A DNA stretch of 64,000 bases from Nakaseomyces glabratus (GCF_010111755.1 NC_088959.1:496001-560000); one strand, 5' to 3'. Counted from the stretch's first letter, positions 41,667 to 52,593 are shown. A program made the numbers and translations. Notes: generated by a model not told the origin, from the sequence alone.

Positions 41667-43943
41667 ATGAAATCTGAGCAAGACAGGAACCGATCGAAGA
41701 ACTGTAAGTCAAGATACGGCCCGCATAGAGATGCTAGCGGTTCAGGGACGCAAAGCAAAGGCAACCATGTAAAAAAGTCAACATCCAGATATAACAAAGG
41801 AGATAATTGGGAAGATAGACAACTAAAGCATGCTTTGAAGAATCCTAAAGTTGATGATATTGTTGTTGCAGGCCAAGAGCAGTATGATTTTGTATTTGAC
41901 AGTGATGCCATGATAGACTTCAGCAAAGAAGATGAAATTGACGGATACGATGATGAGGAATACGAAAAGAAGCTGCTAGAGGCTTTAGACAAGGAAAGTG
42001 CCCGTGTACAATCAATGAAAGACTCGAGGAAGAGCCTTCCAGTATACCAATTTCGCCAAGAGTTGTTGGATGTTATTCGCAATAATCAAGTAGTCATCAT
42101 AGTTGGTGAAACAGGTTCTGGTAAAACTACTCAGCTGCCACAATACTTGGTTGAAGATGGCTTCACGAAAGGTAATAAGTATCAAATTGCGGTAACTCAG
42201 CCGAGGCGAGTAGCAGCTACGTCTGTTGCCGCACGCGTAGCTGATGAAATGGATGTCAAGCTTGGACAGGAAGTAGGTTACTCTATAAGATTTGAAGACA
42301 AGACAACACCAAATAAAACACTTCTGAAGTATATGACTGATGGTATGCTATTACGTGAGTTTTTAGTAGATCGCACTATTTCTAAATACTCATGCATAAT
42401 GATCGATGAAGCCCATGAACGGACAATAGCGACAGATTTACTGTTAGGATTAATCAAGACAATATTAAAAGACAGACCAGATTTAAGAATTATAATTTCT
42501 TCGGCCACAATGAATGCGGCGAAATTCTCTAAATTTTACGATGATTGTCCCATTTTCAAAGTACCTGGTAGACGGTTTCCAGTGGATATACATTATACTC
42601 TACAGCCTGAATCCAACTATCTAAATGCTGCTATTACGACTATCTTCCAGATCCATACTACACAAGAACTGCCTGGTGATATACTAGTGTTTTTGACTGG
42701 ACAAGAGGAAATCGAAACAATGAAAGATAAGTTAGACGCCATCATGGCAAAGCTTGGTTCAAGAATACCACAAATGTTAATAACACCAATATATGCTAAT
42801 TTGCCTCAAGAGCAACAATCAAGAATATTTCAGCCAACTCCAGTGAATTGTAGAAAAGTTGTTCTTGCAACAAATATCGCAGAAACTTCGCTTACTATTG
42901 ATGGTATAAAATATGTTGTTGATCCTGGATTTGTCAAAGAGAACTCCTACCTGCCAAGTGCTGGTATGAGTCAGCTATTAACTGTTCCTTGTTCGAAAGC
43001 TTCGGTTGATCAAAGGGCTGGTAGAGCAGGTCGTGTCGGCCCTGGTAAATGTTTCCGATTGTTTACCAAGTGGTCTTATCAAAACGAGTTGGAGATGATG
43101 CCGAAGCCGGAGATCCTGCGTACAAATTTATCACAGACAGTATTACTTTTACTATCGCTGGGAGTTAAAGATCTTATAAATTTCCCATTGTTGGATAAAC
43201 CAACTATCCCCTCCTTGAAGAAATCGCTAGAAAATCTGTATATCCTGGGGGCATTGAACAGTAAGGGTCAGATAACTAAACTTGGTAAAATAATAACAGA
43301 GTTTCCTTGTGAGCCTGAGTTTGCAAAAGTTTTATACAGTGCAGCTGTTGATGAGCGCTGTACTGGTGTCTTGGAGGAGTGTCTGACCATAGTCTCAATG
43401 CTACATGAAACTTCCTCCATATTTTCTGGGCAGAAAAAGGAAGCAGTTGCTGCTATTATAGGGGAAGTAGAAAGTGACCATATGCTGTATTTAGAAGTAT
43501 ACAATCAGTGGAAAAATGCCAATTACTCGCGTATGTGGTGCCAGGATCACAAAGTCCAACACAAAACGCTAAGCCGTGTACGTAATATCCGGAATCAGTT
43601 GGTCAGATGTTGTAAGAAATTGAAATTGGACAGCATCGAGAAGACAACATCTGAGTTAGATGTAACAGAGAGGGTTACAAAATCGTTTATTAGTGGCTTC
43701 CCAGCAAACATTGTTCAATTGGGTACAATGGGTTACCAAACAATGGGGAAATCCACTGGAGGTTTGCCAATAAACATACATCCATCGAGCGTCGTATTTC
43801 AAAACCAACTAGACTCGAAGAAGCCACCGAAGCACTTGCTATATCAACAACTAATGTTGACATCAAAGGAATATATACGTGACTGTATCCCAATTAAAGA
43901 AGTGTCCTGGTTAAAGGAGATGGTTCCGCAACTATTCTCGTAG
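41667..43943 (+). CDS. PRP2: DEAH-box spliceosomal ATPase Prp2
   Basis: 758 residues from the first ATG in frame (41667); upstream codons are open only from a TTG. The N-terminal extension is about 90 residues shorter than in S. cerevisiae Prp2 (876). QEQYDFVFDSDAMIDF is conserved, then motif I GETGSGKTTQLP, Ia TQPRRVAATSVAAR, II DEAH, III SAT, V ATNIAETSLTIDG and VI QRAGRAGR, followed by winged-helix, ratchet and OB regions ending LLYQQLMLTSKEYIRDC. Prp2 with Spp2 remodels the Bact spliceosome before the first step. The short N-terminus agrees with known tolerance to its loss. Confidence 0.95.
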   Translation: MKSEQDRNRSKNCKSRYGPHRDASGSGTQSKGNHVKKSTSRYNKGDNWEDRQLKHALKNPKVDDIVVAGQEQYDFVFDSDAMIDFSKEDEIDGYDDEEYEKKLLEALDKESARVQSMKDSRKSLPVYQFRQELLDVIRNNQVVIIVGETGSGKTTQLPQYLVEDGFTKGNKYQIAVTQPRRVAATSVAARVADEMDVKLGQEVGYSIRFEDKTTPNKTLLKYMTDGMLLREFLVDRTISKYSCIMIDEAHERTIATDLLLGLIKTILKDRPDLRIIISSATMNAAKFSKFYDDCPIFKVPGRRFPVDIHYTLQPESNYLNAAITTIFQIHTTQELPGDILVFLTGQEEIETMKDKLDAIMAKLGSRIPQMLITPIYANLPQEQQSRIFQPTPVNCRKVVLATNIAETSLTIDGIKYVVDPGFVKENSYLPSAGMSQLLTVPCSKASVDQRAGRAGRVGPGKCFRLFTKWSYQNELEMMPKPEILRTNLSQTVLLLLSLGVKDLINFPLLDKPTIPSLKKSLENLYILGALNSKGQITKLGKIITEFPCEPEFAKVLYSAAVDERCTGVLEECLTIVSMLHETSSIFSGQKKEAVAAIIGEVESDHMLYLEVYNQWKNANYSRMWCQDHKVQHKTLSRVRNIRNQLVRCCKKLKLDSIEKTTSELDVTERVTKSFISGFPANIVQLGTMGYQTMGKSTGGLPINIHPSSVVFQNQLDSKKPPKHLLYQQLMLTSKEYIRDCIPIKEVSWLKEMVPQLFS

Positions 43944-45566
43944 GGCACATCAGCACATTAACGAGAACATAACCTCCCCCTCCTCATCTTCCCCTCCTCA
44001 ACTCACAACGTCGTCTGACTGTCGGAAGCATCATTGCATATTACATTACACTAGCATACGCACTTTTTGCGTTCATCCTTCATGGAATACGTTGAATATC
44101 ATGGACTACACCGCTTTTGTTCATCATACTGTTTTGTGTGTCGTTCCCGTCGGCTAGCCTCTGCGGAATTTCTCAAAGATCTCTGATCTGACGTTATGTT
44201 CTCTGTGATCCCCCCCCCTCGCATTTCTGAGAGTTGCAACAGAAAGCCTCGTACATATACGTGATTTCTGGACTGACCTGCCGTCTCTCTGTTATCCCGG
44301 TTAGAATGATTCCATGCACCTTTGTACGCTTTCCCACTGCATTTCTTTTGACTCATCCCGCACTACTTCTGAGCTTGTGTGTTTCTTTTCGCACATTGCT
44401 TTTCTTAGCCCTTGCCCCTTCAGCTGAGACACATGCGTACAACATCTGCTCTATGTTCTTTTTGTACTTCAGATTTGATATTATTACAAGAAAGGCCCGC
44501 AGAGTGGAGTGGGCTGCATTCTCCTGCAAAAGTATGGAACACGAGCACTACTCTTGCGTAATCTCTGCTGAAGGAGCCCTCTCCCACTTCCCCCAGTCAA
44601 ATGACGTATGGTATTTTTCGCACTTTGCGGTTTGCGGCCTTTTCTGAGTGTGTGGTCTCGAGAAGTTCTTCTTCTAGTCAATGAATAGGGAATATGGAAA
44701 AATTATTCAGAAATTTTCCGGTAATTTTCCCTCTGTGTGCAAGGTAATCTGTGGAAGTCACACAGACACACAGAAGGTTTTCTGTCAATACACAGTCACT
44801 GCCGTAGAAGCGGAACATTGCTCACAAGGGGTCCTCTTCACTTTGCTATAATTTTCGGAAAAACCTCAGCAAAGGGTCCTAACTTCCATATTTCATAACT
44901 GTTACTTGCTATGTATTTCACCAATATTGGCTATTGAAATACCAAGTTGCTAAGAAAATAGTAGAAGCATTACGGCATGGGACCCTGCTCCCTCTCTTAT
45001 TAGGGTGGTATTTGGCAATCTAAGAGATTTTGGGCAACGATATGTGTGAGAATGGGAGGGATATTGTTCATAGTGGGGCTAATCCTGATACAAAATACCA
45101 CGTTATTGACTAAAGGGGCCGTACAAACACTTGTTAATACTTTAGATTCTTAATCACTGAAAAAAAAAAAATAGAATGAGAGAGTATTGACAATGCCTCA
45201 CAAAGGGGAACCTTTTTTGGTCAGTGGCATTAGAGAGCATCATAGATATTTGCTGAACTAATGTATAATTGAGACATCAATCAGTCATTTTAATCGGTTT
45301 TTGGTATTGACTTTGTAATCGATTCTGAGTGCTTTGTTCTTTTCTTTATTGATGCCCGAAAGTTGATTATAACTACACTTTGACTTTAAAAGCAGGATAT
45401 AAAATAAAAAATACTACCCTAAGAATAGGGATTAGCTGACTACATACATATAAGAAAATAGTATTTGATCTGGTGATTTGAAAACTTTGTATGTTTTGTA
45501 CTTCGGGAATAGGGTACGGCCTTATTATTTTATTTTATTTTTTGTAAGGCTTTTGGAGAAACCTGA
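43944..45566. other. 1.6-kb PFK2 upstream region
   Basis: The first 700 bases are pyrimidine-rich on the plus strand, giving long stop-poor frames without ATG starts (for example 44234-44647), which I do not call. CGGANNA motifs occur at 44714-44720 (minus), 44811-44817 and 44856-44862, resembling the cluster at 16.3-17.4 kb. The proximal 400 bases are AT-rich with an A-run at 45162-45171. Confidence 0.5.
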
Positions 45567-48473
45567 ATGGAACAGATGGCGGCGAGACCAGCAACAGCGA
45601 TGGTGAAGAATTCAATGGTGCATGGAGTCACTCGAGTCGATTTGACTGCTTACTCTGCGGAATCATTTGAAAATGCAATCCAGTTTTACTTGGCATTCCT
45701 TGTGCTGGACGAGCTAGACCAAAATGAAGACGGAGGTGTGGTCCTTGCCAATTCCCATGTATATATCAAGATCAGTTATAAAGAAGATGGTGAGATGGAG
45801 CGTAAAGTGAATGATAGGCTCATGAACCTAATAGAAAAGACGACGTCGGGTGATTGGCGTGCTGTGTCATCTAACGTGCTTGTATATACTGTTGATGACA
45901 TCGGGTTGGTGAAAGAAACATTGAAGAGGATTGGGTTACCACATCAAGCATATCCAACAGAATTGACACCGGCACAGATCTACACCTTAGATCCCCTTGG
46001 AAACGTTGTTGGTTTTACTGGAAACAAGCTAGCGATAGCCACCGAGATACCCTTTGTACTACCAACCGAGGAGGATGATGAATCAGAACTGTCATCGAAG
46101 GAATCTTCCTACACTAATCTTACGTCATTGATGCGTACAACAAGTGGCTATCCGTCCCTACCTTTTGGGCACTCAAGAACACATAGAAATATTGCAATAC
46201 TGACATCGGGCGGTGATGCACCCGGGATGAACTCGGTGATAAGGGCTGTTGTAAGAACAGCATTATTTAAAGGATGCAGAGTATACATAGTTAGAGAAGG
46301 TCTGGAAGGTTTAGTAAAGGGATACATAGAGGAGTTTTTTTGGGAAGATGTAGGTGGATGGAACAGTCAAGGTGGTACAAATATCGGTACAGCTAAAAGT
46401 AATGCATTTTTACAAAGAAGAGGCAGATTATTGGCTGCCAGAAACTTGATCATTCATGATATAGATTCATTGATTGTCTGTGGTGGTGATGGATCATTAG
46501 CTGCTGCTGATATCTTCAAGCATGAATGGCATTCGCTTATTAGTGAATTATTGAGCTCTCATCTTATTAAGATAGAGCAATTGCATTCACATAAACACTT
46601 AACAATATGTGGAATTTCAGCATCGATAGACAATGACATACCCGTTACTGATGCAAGCATTGGGGCATATTCTGCTCTTGATAGAATATGTAAAGCATTA
46701 GATTACATACAGGTAACAGCTGAGTCTACATCGCGCGCATATGTTGTAGAAATCATGGGTGGAAACTGTGGTTGGCTAACATTACTCGCTGGTATTGCAA
46801 CAGCTGCAGATTATATATTCCTTCCAGAATGTCCTCAACAAAAGGAGGACTGGCGAACACACCTTCAGAGGATTGTTAAACGAAATAGAAGGAATGGAAG
46901 ACGTAACACATTGGTTCTATTATGTGAGGGAGCTGTGGCTGCAGACTCTACCCCAATTACCTCAAGAGATGTTCACCAGGTTTTATCTGAGGAGCTTGAT
47001 ATAGATACGCGTATTACTGTCCTAGGTCATGTACAAAGAGGTGGTGCACCAGTTGCATATGACAGAATTTTAGCTACATTACAAGGTGTCGAAGCCGTCA
47101 GTGTCATTTTGGAGTCTACACCTGATACACCTTCTTACTTAATTGCTGTAAAGGAGAATAAAATCTTGAGAAAAGATTTGCAGGATGCTGTGCGTCAAAC
47201 ATTTAAGATATCCACTTCCCTCAAGGATAGAGAGTTTGAAAAGGCATTCAGAGCGAAGGAGGCGGAGTTTATCGAACACTATCATAACTTTCTTGCAATA
47301 AATGCTGCCGATCAAGATAAGAAGTTAGTCAAATCAGCTTCACTTCTGAACATTGCAATAATTAACATTGGCGCTCCTGCAGGAGGCATGAACTCTGCTG
47401 TTTATGCAATGGCATCATATTGTATGTGGAAAGGGCATCGGCCCATTGCCATCTATAATGGGTGGTCTGGTCTTGCAAGACATGAGAGTATTAGAAGTTT
47501 GAAATGGTCCGAAATTGTAGGATGGCAGAGCCGGGGCGGTTCTGAAATTGGTACAAATAGGGAAACACCAAATGAGGCAGATGTTGGTATGATAGCATAT
47601 TATTTCCAGAAGTACAAAATTGATGGTCTGATCATTGTTGGTGGCTTTGAGGGGTTTGAGTCTCTTAGACAACTAGAGAAGGCACGTGAACTGTTCCCAG
47701 CATTTAGAATTCCAATGGTACTAATCCCTGCCACATTGTCAAACAATGTTCCAGGAACGGAGTATTCACTTGGATCAGATACAGCACTAAATTCATTGAC
47801 TGAATTTTGTGATAATATCGGTATTTCATCCGCCGCTACAAAGGATAAGGCTTATGTAGTGGAAGTCCAAGGTGGAAATTCGGGATATTTAGCTACTCTC
47901 ACCTCTATTGCCATCGGTGCATGTGCGACATATGTACCGGAAGAAGGTATATCACTGGTGCAACTTTCAGAAGATATAGAAACTATTTCTAAGTCATTTG
48001 ATTGTGTTCAAACAGGTGATCACGCTGGTAAGATTATTTTGAAAAGTCAAAATGCATCTAAGGCAATGAGTGCTGAAAAATTAGCTAATATTATTACAGA
48101 GGAAGCTGCTGGCAAATTTGAAGCAAAGTCTGTTATACCGGGCCATTTACAACAAGGTGGTACTCCAAGTCCAATTGATAGAACTAGAGCAACAAAACTT
48201 GCTATTAGAGCTGTTGATTTCATACTTGAAAAATCTAAGGTGCTGAAATCTCAGGATGATGTGATATATGAACACACAAAAGAACTGACAGAATCAGCAG
48301 TGGTCCTTGGGGTCAAAGGTAGTAATATTTTATTTACATCAGTTAAGCAATTGTACTTATTTGAGACAAATGTTCGTGATAGAATGCCCAAGGTTATACA
48401 TTGGGATGGGATCCGCACGTTATCAGATCATATGGCAGGAAGGAGGAGAATCTATGAAGATGAAGACAATTAA
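45567..48473 (+). CDS. PFK2: 6-phosphofructokinase beta subunit
   Basis: 968 residues (S. cerevisiae Pfk2 959). A glyoxalase-like N-terminal domain spans about 1-190, as in fungal Pfk subunits. The catalytic half has SGGDAPGMNSVIRAVVR, VCGGDGSLAAAD, SIDNDIPVTDASIGAYSALDRI with the catalytic Asp, and LGHVQRGG. The regulatory half carries the degenerate counterpart IPATLSNNVPGTEYSLGSDTAL and GHLQQGGTPSPIDRTRA, which bind fructose 2,6-bisphosphate. The heterooctamer with Pfk1 commits glycolysis. In S. cerevisiae PFK2 (YMR205C) lies on the sister block of the PHO91-PRP2 block, so this adjacency is new. One unusual spot is ISASIDND where S. cerevisiae has TVGSIDND. Confidence 0.95.
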   Translation: MEQMAARPATAMVKNSMVHGVTRVDLTAYSAESFENAIQFYLAFLVLDELDQNEDGGVVLANSHVYIKISYKEDGEMERKVNDRLMNLIEKTTSGDWRAVSSNVLVYTVDDIGLVKETLKRIGLPHQAYPTELTPAQIYTLDPLGNVVGFTGNKLAIATEIPFVLPTEEDDESELSSKESSYTNLTSLMRTTSGYPSLPFGHSRTHRNIAILTSGGDAPGMNSVIRAVVRTALFKGCRVYIVREGLEGLVKGYIEEFFWEDVGGWNSQGGTNIGTAKSNAFLQRRGRLLAARNLIIHDIDSLIVCGGDGSLAAADIFKHEWHSLISELLSSHLIKIEQLHSHKHLTICGISASIDNDIPVTDASIGAYSALDRICKALDYIQVTAESTSRAYVVEIMGGNCGWLTLLAGIATAADYIFLPECPQQKEDWRTHLQRIVKRNRRNGRRNTLVLLCEGAVAADSTPITSRDVHQVLSEELDIDTRITVLGHVQRGGAPVAYDRILATLQGVEAVSVILESTPDTPSYLIAVKENKILRKDLQDAVRQTFKISTSLKDREFEKAFRAKEAEFIEHYHNFLAINAADQDKKLVKSASLLNIAIINIGAPAGGMNSAVYAMASYCMWKGHRPIAIYNGWSGLARHESIRSLKWSEIVGWQSRGGSEIGTNRETPNEADVGMIAYYFQKYKIDGLIIVGGFEGFESLRQLEKARELFPAFRIPMVLIPATLSNNVPGTEYSLGSDTALNSLTEFCDNIGISSAATKDKAYVVEVQGGNSGYLATLTSIAIGACATYVPEEGISLVQLSEDIETISKSFDCVQTGDHAGKIILKSQNASKAMSAEKLANIITEEAAGKFEAKSVIPGHLQQGGTPSPIDRTRATKLAIRAVDFILEKSKVLKSQDDVIYEHTKELTESAVVLGVKGSNILFTSVKQLYLFETNVRDRMPKVIHWDGIRTLSDHMAGRRRIYEDEDN

Positions 48474-48841
48474 ATATCCCAAATATTCATAATATGTAAA
48501 TAGCATAGGATAAGTCGCATAGCAAGTTAGTAAAGAAAAGATGTTATTATATGATTTCAATTGTTACTGAAATGAACTTTTTATACACAAGAAATAAGTA
48601 CATTATATGTTTACTAATAAATGAATGGGAAACAAATAAAGAAGGCAATAAAAGAAGTGTAATAGGGCAACCACAATATCATTAGTTATTTGCATGCGAT
48701 ATTTGGTTGGTTATTCCGAAATATGAATGAAGTTGCATTCGATTTCTGTTTGATTTGTTTTTGATTTATTTTTGCGACGTCATCATTTATTGCAAGTAAT
48801 CTAGGTTGAATTCTGATAGAATTGATTGGCAAAAGTCAACT
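48474..48841. other. Convergent 3' region PFK2 / TOM40
   Basis: 368 AT-rich bases. TGTAAATA, a Puf3-type RNA site, occurs in the PFK2 3' flank at about 48495. A CDEIII-like stretch near 48700 was considered and rejected as a centromere. Confidence 0.45.
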
Positions 48842-49990
48842 TTACATTTCTGGTAGAGCTTGCAATGGGTTACCATCTGCGTCCAAACCTTGTTGCATCA
48901 TTAGTAGTTCTTGGTTACCAGCCGTTTCGAACTGTAAACCACAGCCAATCTTACTTTCCTGTTTGAATTGATCAATTTCACCACAGAACAAAACAGACAA
49001 TGTTGGTAAGATCTTTCTCTCCAAGAAACAGCCAATCTTACCGTTAGAGTCGACGGAACCACGGTAAACGGATTGTCTATATTCGTATTTAGCACCAATG
49101 GTAGTGGAACCTTCGATGGTTGGTTGAATACCAATTGGAGTACCCATAACTGGGTCTGTGATTGGAATCATACCGGCTTGTAGAGTCGTTTCGATACCGG
49201 CTTCAACATTTGGGGCAACCTTTCTCCAGAAAGAGGCGACCAAAGCACCGTTGGCTTGTAATTGACCAGAGAAGATCCAGTCTTGCTTTGGAGAAACGTA
49301 ACGGGTCAAATATGAGACACCACTGTCTGCTGGAGTCTTGGCATCGGCTCTGGAGTACAAGACCTCTAGACCGACAGCCAACTGTGGGCTGATACTTTGT
49401 AGAAGAGAACCGACATAAACACCGGTCAAAGTCCCGTTACTAGAAATGGATGGATTTAGAGACTTGAAGTTCAAAGAGGAATCAGAAGCCTGGTAATCTT
49501 GCTCCAGTTGGCACATAGTTGGTTGGCCGTTAGCAATTTGTAAGTTGATCTTAGATATGTTGTTCTTGTTCCAACCATAGTTCATTCTACCGGAAAGGGA
49601 GAAGTCATTATCGATGTTACCTTGCATGAACAAGTTATCATTTGCAAATAGAGCAGAGAATGCATAGTTTGGCAGAGAGGTAGAGCCAATAGAGAAAGTG
49701 TGAGAAGTTTGGAAAGCTGGGTTCAAAGTGAAAGCCTTGTTTAGATCAGCTCTTAGACCAGTGAAAAAGTATTGCGACAAAAACACATCTCTGGAGACTT
49801 CTTTGTTCAAGTTTTCCACAGTACCTGGGTTGACCAAGGATAAAGATTGTCTATGAGCATGTAGTTGTCTGTAAGTATCAATGACAAAACTAGATAGCGG
49901 GTTGGCGGACCAGAAACTGGACTTTTCCCTGTCTTCGTTTAACGAAATTGGAGGGATAGCAGTTATTTTGGAAACTTCTGGAGCAGACAT
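48842..49990 (-). CDS. TOM40: Mitochondrial outer-membrane import channel Tom40
   Basis: 382 residues (S. cerevisiae 387). After a short N-terminal region that threads through the pore comes the Porin3 beta-barrel, beginning at about residue 75 with FFTGLRADLNKAF and including FSLSGRMNYGWNKNN and the beta-signal-like sequence near the C-terminus (KIGCGLQFE). Strong codon bias (TTG, AGA, GGT, GTC) marks it as highly expressed. It is the channel of the TOM complex. In S. cerevisiae INP1 lies between PFK2 and TOM40; here they are direct convergent neighbours. Confidence 0.97.
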   Translation of the reverse strand: MSAPEVSKITAIPPISLNEDREKSSFWSANPLSSFVIDTYRQLHAHRQSLSLVNPGTVENLNKEVSRDVFLSQYFFTGLRADLNKAFTLNPAFQTSHTFSIGSTSLPNYAFSALFANDNLFMQGNIDNDFSLSGRMNYGWNKNNISKINLQIANGQPTMCQLEQDYQASDSSLNFKSLNPSISSNGTLTGVYVGSLLQSISPQLAVGLEVLYSRADAKTPADSGVSYLTRYVSPKQDWIFSGQLQANGALVASFWRKVAPNVEAGIETTLQAGMIPITDPVMGTPIGIQPTIEGSTTIGAKYEYRQSVYRGSVDSNGKIGCFLERKILPTLSVLFCGEIDQFKQESKIGCGLQFETAGNQELLMMQQGLDADGNPLQALPEM

Positions 49991-50619
49991 TTTTTGATTC
50001 TCAAAATATTATATTGGTATGGATTTCTTCTCTTGTACAAGATCAAGCTGGCCGTTTCGCTTACTTTTTTTGTTTTCTGTTTCAACCAAAAGCGTCAGAA
50101 AGGTAAGCTGGTAGTTCTCTTTCCTGTTAACAGTCCTATGTTCACCAGAAATATGAGGCAATTGTTATAATATGTACTCTACGACTTATATTCAAGCTAT
50201 ACATGTGCTATTCGCCCACTTTCCGCCTTATTGCCTGTCTGCCTTCCCGCTTCTTTGGATTTCGACGGATTTTTTTCCAGGAAGGATTGGGCTTTTTGTT
50301 GTTCTGTACGGTGGTTTGTCATGTGATATAATATCACCTTCTTTTCAGAACTACTATTTCTTTATACAGTAATTGGTTAAAGACGGTCATGTGTAATACG
50401 TTGTCAGTTACTTCTATTCCATTACTATATAATTTATATATATATGTATCTATTAATGCATACATATAATTCTGTCTGCTGCTACAGCGTTATTATAGCC
50501 TGATACCATTGATAATTATACAGTAGTGTTTTGCATCAATGAAGGGACTGGTTATTCGTTTTGGTTTTGCGCTACAATTGGTTGTGGAGGCAGGTCATTC
50601 ATATCTATCTTTTTACATA
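49991..50619. other. Intergenic TOM40 upstream / CSE2 downstream
   Basis: 629 bases. The TOM40-proximal part is T/C-rich; the remainder has TATATATATG-type runs near 50435. Nothing further recognised. Confidence 0.45.
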
Positions 50620-51078
50620 TTAATTCGTTATCTTTTCGATACGAGCATCAAGGTCCCTTAGCACCTTAGCCTTCACTCGTAGTTGCTGCTCCTTATCAGC
50701 AATTATATTTTCCCATTCTTCTATACTGTTGGCTAGCAGGTTTCGTACTTCTTCGTTCTCCTGTAACAAAGCTTTACATCTCTTTATTCTATGCCTTATA
50801 AACCCAGTCGAAGTTTCTAGCTGGCTGGAAACATTGTTAGGATCCTTCCGTATTTTGTGTAATGAGAAGAAAATACTGGGAATAAACTCTGCCGGTGGTG
50901 TGGTTATATCACTGCTGCTGTTATCTTTTGTCTTCTCCAGCTTGACTTCCGGTTCTCGGTCGCTTGCAGATACAAGCAGCGTACTTATCTCCTTTAGTCC
51001 ATCATTGTTGAGTACCATATTCTCACTAATTCGATGTATCTGTATCCTATATTTCGAGATTAGTCTTGGAGCTGTCAT
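50620..51078 (-). CDS. CSE2: Mediator complex subunit 9
   Basis: 152 residues from the first ATG (51078); a second ATG at 51018 would give 132 residues and lies closer to the S. cerevisiae start. The conserved C-terminal helical half contains EFIPSIFFSLHKIRKDPNN (about 63-81), SSQLETSTGFIRHRIKRCK and a long coiled coil to the end. Med9/Cse2 belongs to the Mediator middle module. Neighbours PRP2 side and NRM1 follow YNR011-YNR010-YNR009, interrupted only by PFK2 and TOM40. The N-terminal 50 residues are not conserved. Confidence 0.93.
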   Translation of the reverse strand: MTAPRLISKYRIQIHRISENMVLNNDGLKEISTLLVSASDREPEVKLEKTKDNSSSDITTPPAEFIPSIFFSLHKIRKDPNNVSSQLETSTGFIRHRIKRCKALLQENEEVRNLLANSIEEWENIIADKEQQLRVKAKVLRDLDARIEKITN

Positions 51079-51711
51079 TCATTATGCAATGACTATCACT
51101 ACCTGGCTTCACCGTTTTATCATTTTATAACTGTAGAACTCATTACAGTTAGTCGTCGAAATGTATAAAATCATAAGGTATGTTGTACCAAAGGTCCTGG
51201 AATGTAGTGTTACCTTAAGAGTAGTATATTTTATTAAGTTGTATTAAACAATTTTTATGCTATGCATTTTACTTGGAGCCATTAGTGGCGTCATCTTTAC
51301 GTATACATTCGGTAGGGGAATTACCGGCTCGCCCTGCTGATGAGAGGAACTAAATTTTAAATAATAGTACAAAATAGGATACTCTGAGAAATGCTGATCT
51401 TAAATCAGAGATCGGTGCGATATCATCAGTATCCCTTATAGTTGTAATTTGAACATCCAGTATTTGTAGTTTTATTGCGCCATATTGTTTTTTCCTTGTA
51501 TAAGGCGATGTATGCTCCGGAACAGATTCATTTCTGTGGGATGTTCATTCAGAAGAGGCAATTATAGAACAATGTGGCTCTTTCTAATTTCAGGTTTGGA
51601 ATATGGATAATAATATCAAAAAATAAAGATAAAGATAAGATAATTGGAATCTGGCAAGCCATTATTAAATCGTTAGTTGCTTTTTGTTTGGCTAATTCAG
51701 GTGCCAATTTC
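51079..51711. other. Intergenic CSE2 upstream / NRM1 downstream
   Basis: 633 bases. I considered a box C/D RNA around 51338-51400 (TGATGA and CTGA present) but found no terminal stem. No gene is called. Confidence 0.45.
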
Positions 51712-52593
51712 TTAAACTTTGCTTGAATATAGGAAAATCAGGGACTTTGCGGCTTTAACACTCATTGGTGTGTCCTGTTTTTGTCCTAGATGGCGTTTGT
51801 TGGCGTTGCGAATGGGCGTTGTAAAATCGTTTGTTGTATCATTGCTATCGTGGAACTGTAGAGAAGAATCTCTCTTGGACATTAAAGAGGATGTGCTTGA
51901 CGACATGGATATGTCAGTTGAGACATCCTGAAGGTTATGAGTGTTTGTAGTGTATAGTTTATGTTCTTTTCTCTTTGCTGGGGTTTTGAAGTTTCCATGA
52001 GAAACTACTAACTTCCTCCTCTTTGTATTCTTTTTTGATGCTTTTTTGGGTTTTGAACTATGTAATGCCTTAAGCTCATTAAATTTAACATGTTCTTGTT
52101 TAGTTCGATACTTGTAGTAAGCTAACTGTAGTCTGATCTGTAATTTCTTAGATAACTCAGTATAATGTGCTTTATCAACAGTATCTTCTTGAACAAGATG
52201 ATTCATAGTCTCTTTTTCAGTTTCAGGTTTATTGGCCTTTCCTGGGCTCTTGTTGTCTGTTAGCAAAGCTGAGATTGAAGTATTTAATCTCTTATTAGAG
52301 TCAGTGGAAGTCAAAGTCACGCCCAATGGTTTACTATTATTAGCTTTTATTGGGTCTCCGACTGAGAATGATTTCGAGTGCAGTGTTGTTTGAAATGGAT
52401 TGTAACTGTTCTTTTGATTGATTAGAGAATGGATTGAAGGTAATTTCATGCCCAGACCCATCCCAACTGAGTTTTTGCTCAAAGAGCTGCCTTCAGTAAG
52501 CGAAGTCATGATGACAGGTCCTGAAGTTGCCAGATTGTTCATGGCAGACTTGGTGTATTCTTGTAATGGCAACCTTTCTAATGACATAACCAT
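51712..52593 (-). CDS. NRM1: G1/S transcription corepressor Nrm1 (Whi5 family)
   Basis: 293 residues. The diagnostic GTB/Whi5-Nrm1 motif lies at about 147-175, centred on LQIRLQLAYYKYRTKQEH. It is followed by a Lys-rich basic stretch with KKNTKRRK and several S/TP sites (TPAKR, TTPIRN, TPMSV). Nrm1 binds MBF and represses G1/S genes after the cell leaves G1, and is itself an MBF target. The upstream region holds MCB/SCB-like elements, consistent with that feedback. Position next to LRO1 and CSE2 matches YNR009W. The N-terminal half is low-complexity and poorly conserved. A second ATG lies two codons in. Confidence 0.9.
   Translation of the reverse strand: MVMSLERLPLQEYTKSAMNNLATSGPVIMTSLTEGSSLSKNSVGMGLGMKLPSIHSLINQKNSYNPFQTTLHSKSFSVGDPIKANNSKPLGVTLTSTDSNKRLNTSISALLTDNKSPGKANKPETEKETMNHLVQEDTVDKAHYTELSKKLQIRLQLAYYKYRTKQEHVKFNELKALHSSKPKKASKKNTKRRKLVVSHGNFKTPAKRKEHKLYTTNTHNLQDVSTDISMSSSTSSLMSKRDSSLQFHDSNDTTNDFTTPIRNANKRHLGQKQDTPMSVKAAKSLIFLYSSKV

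Noticed and set aside
44234..44647. 137-codon frame upstream of PFK2
   Set aside because: It starts with TTG, has no domain and follows the pyrimidine-rich strand bias of the region.
48695..48730. CDEIII-like TTGGTTATTCCGAAATATGAA
   Set aside because: No CDEI (RTCACRTG) at the required distance and no AT-rich CDEII. It lies between convergent genes, and the similarity is partial.
51338..51400. Possible box C/D small nucleolar RNA (TGATGA and CTGA)
   Set aside because: The base before TGATGA is not a purine, no terminal stem pairs the ends, and there is no known neighbouring guide RNA.
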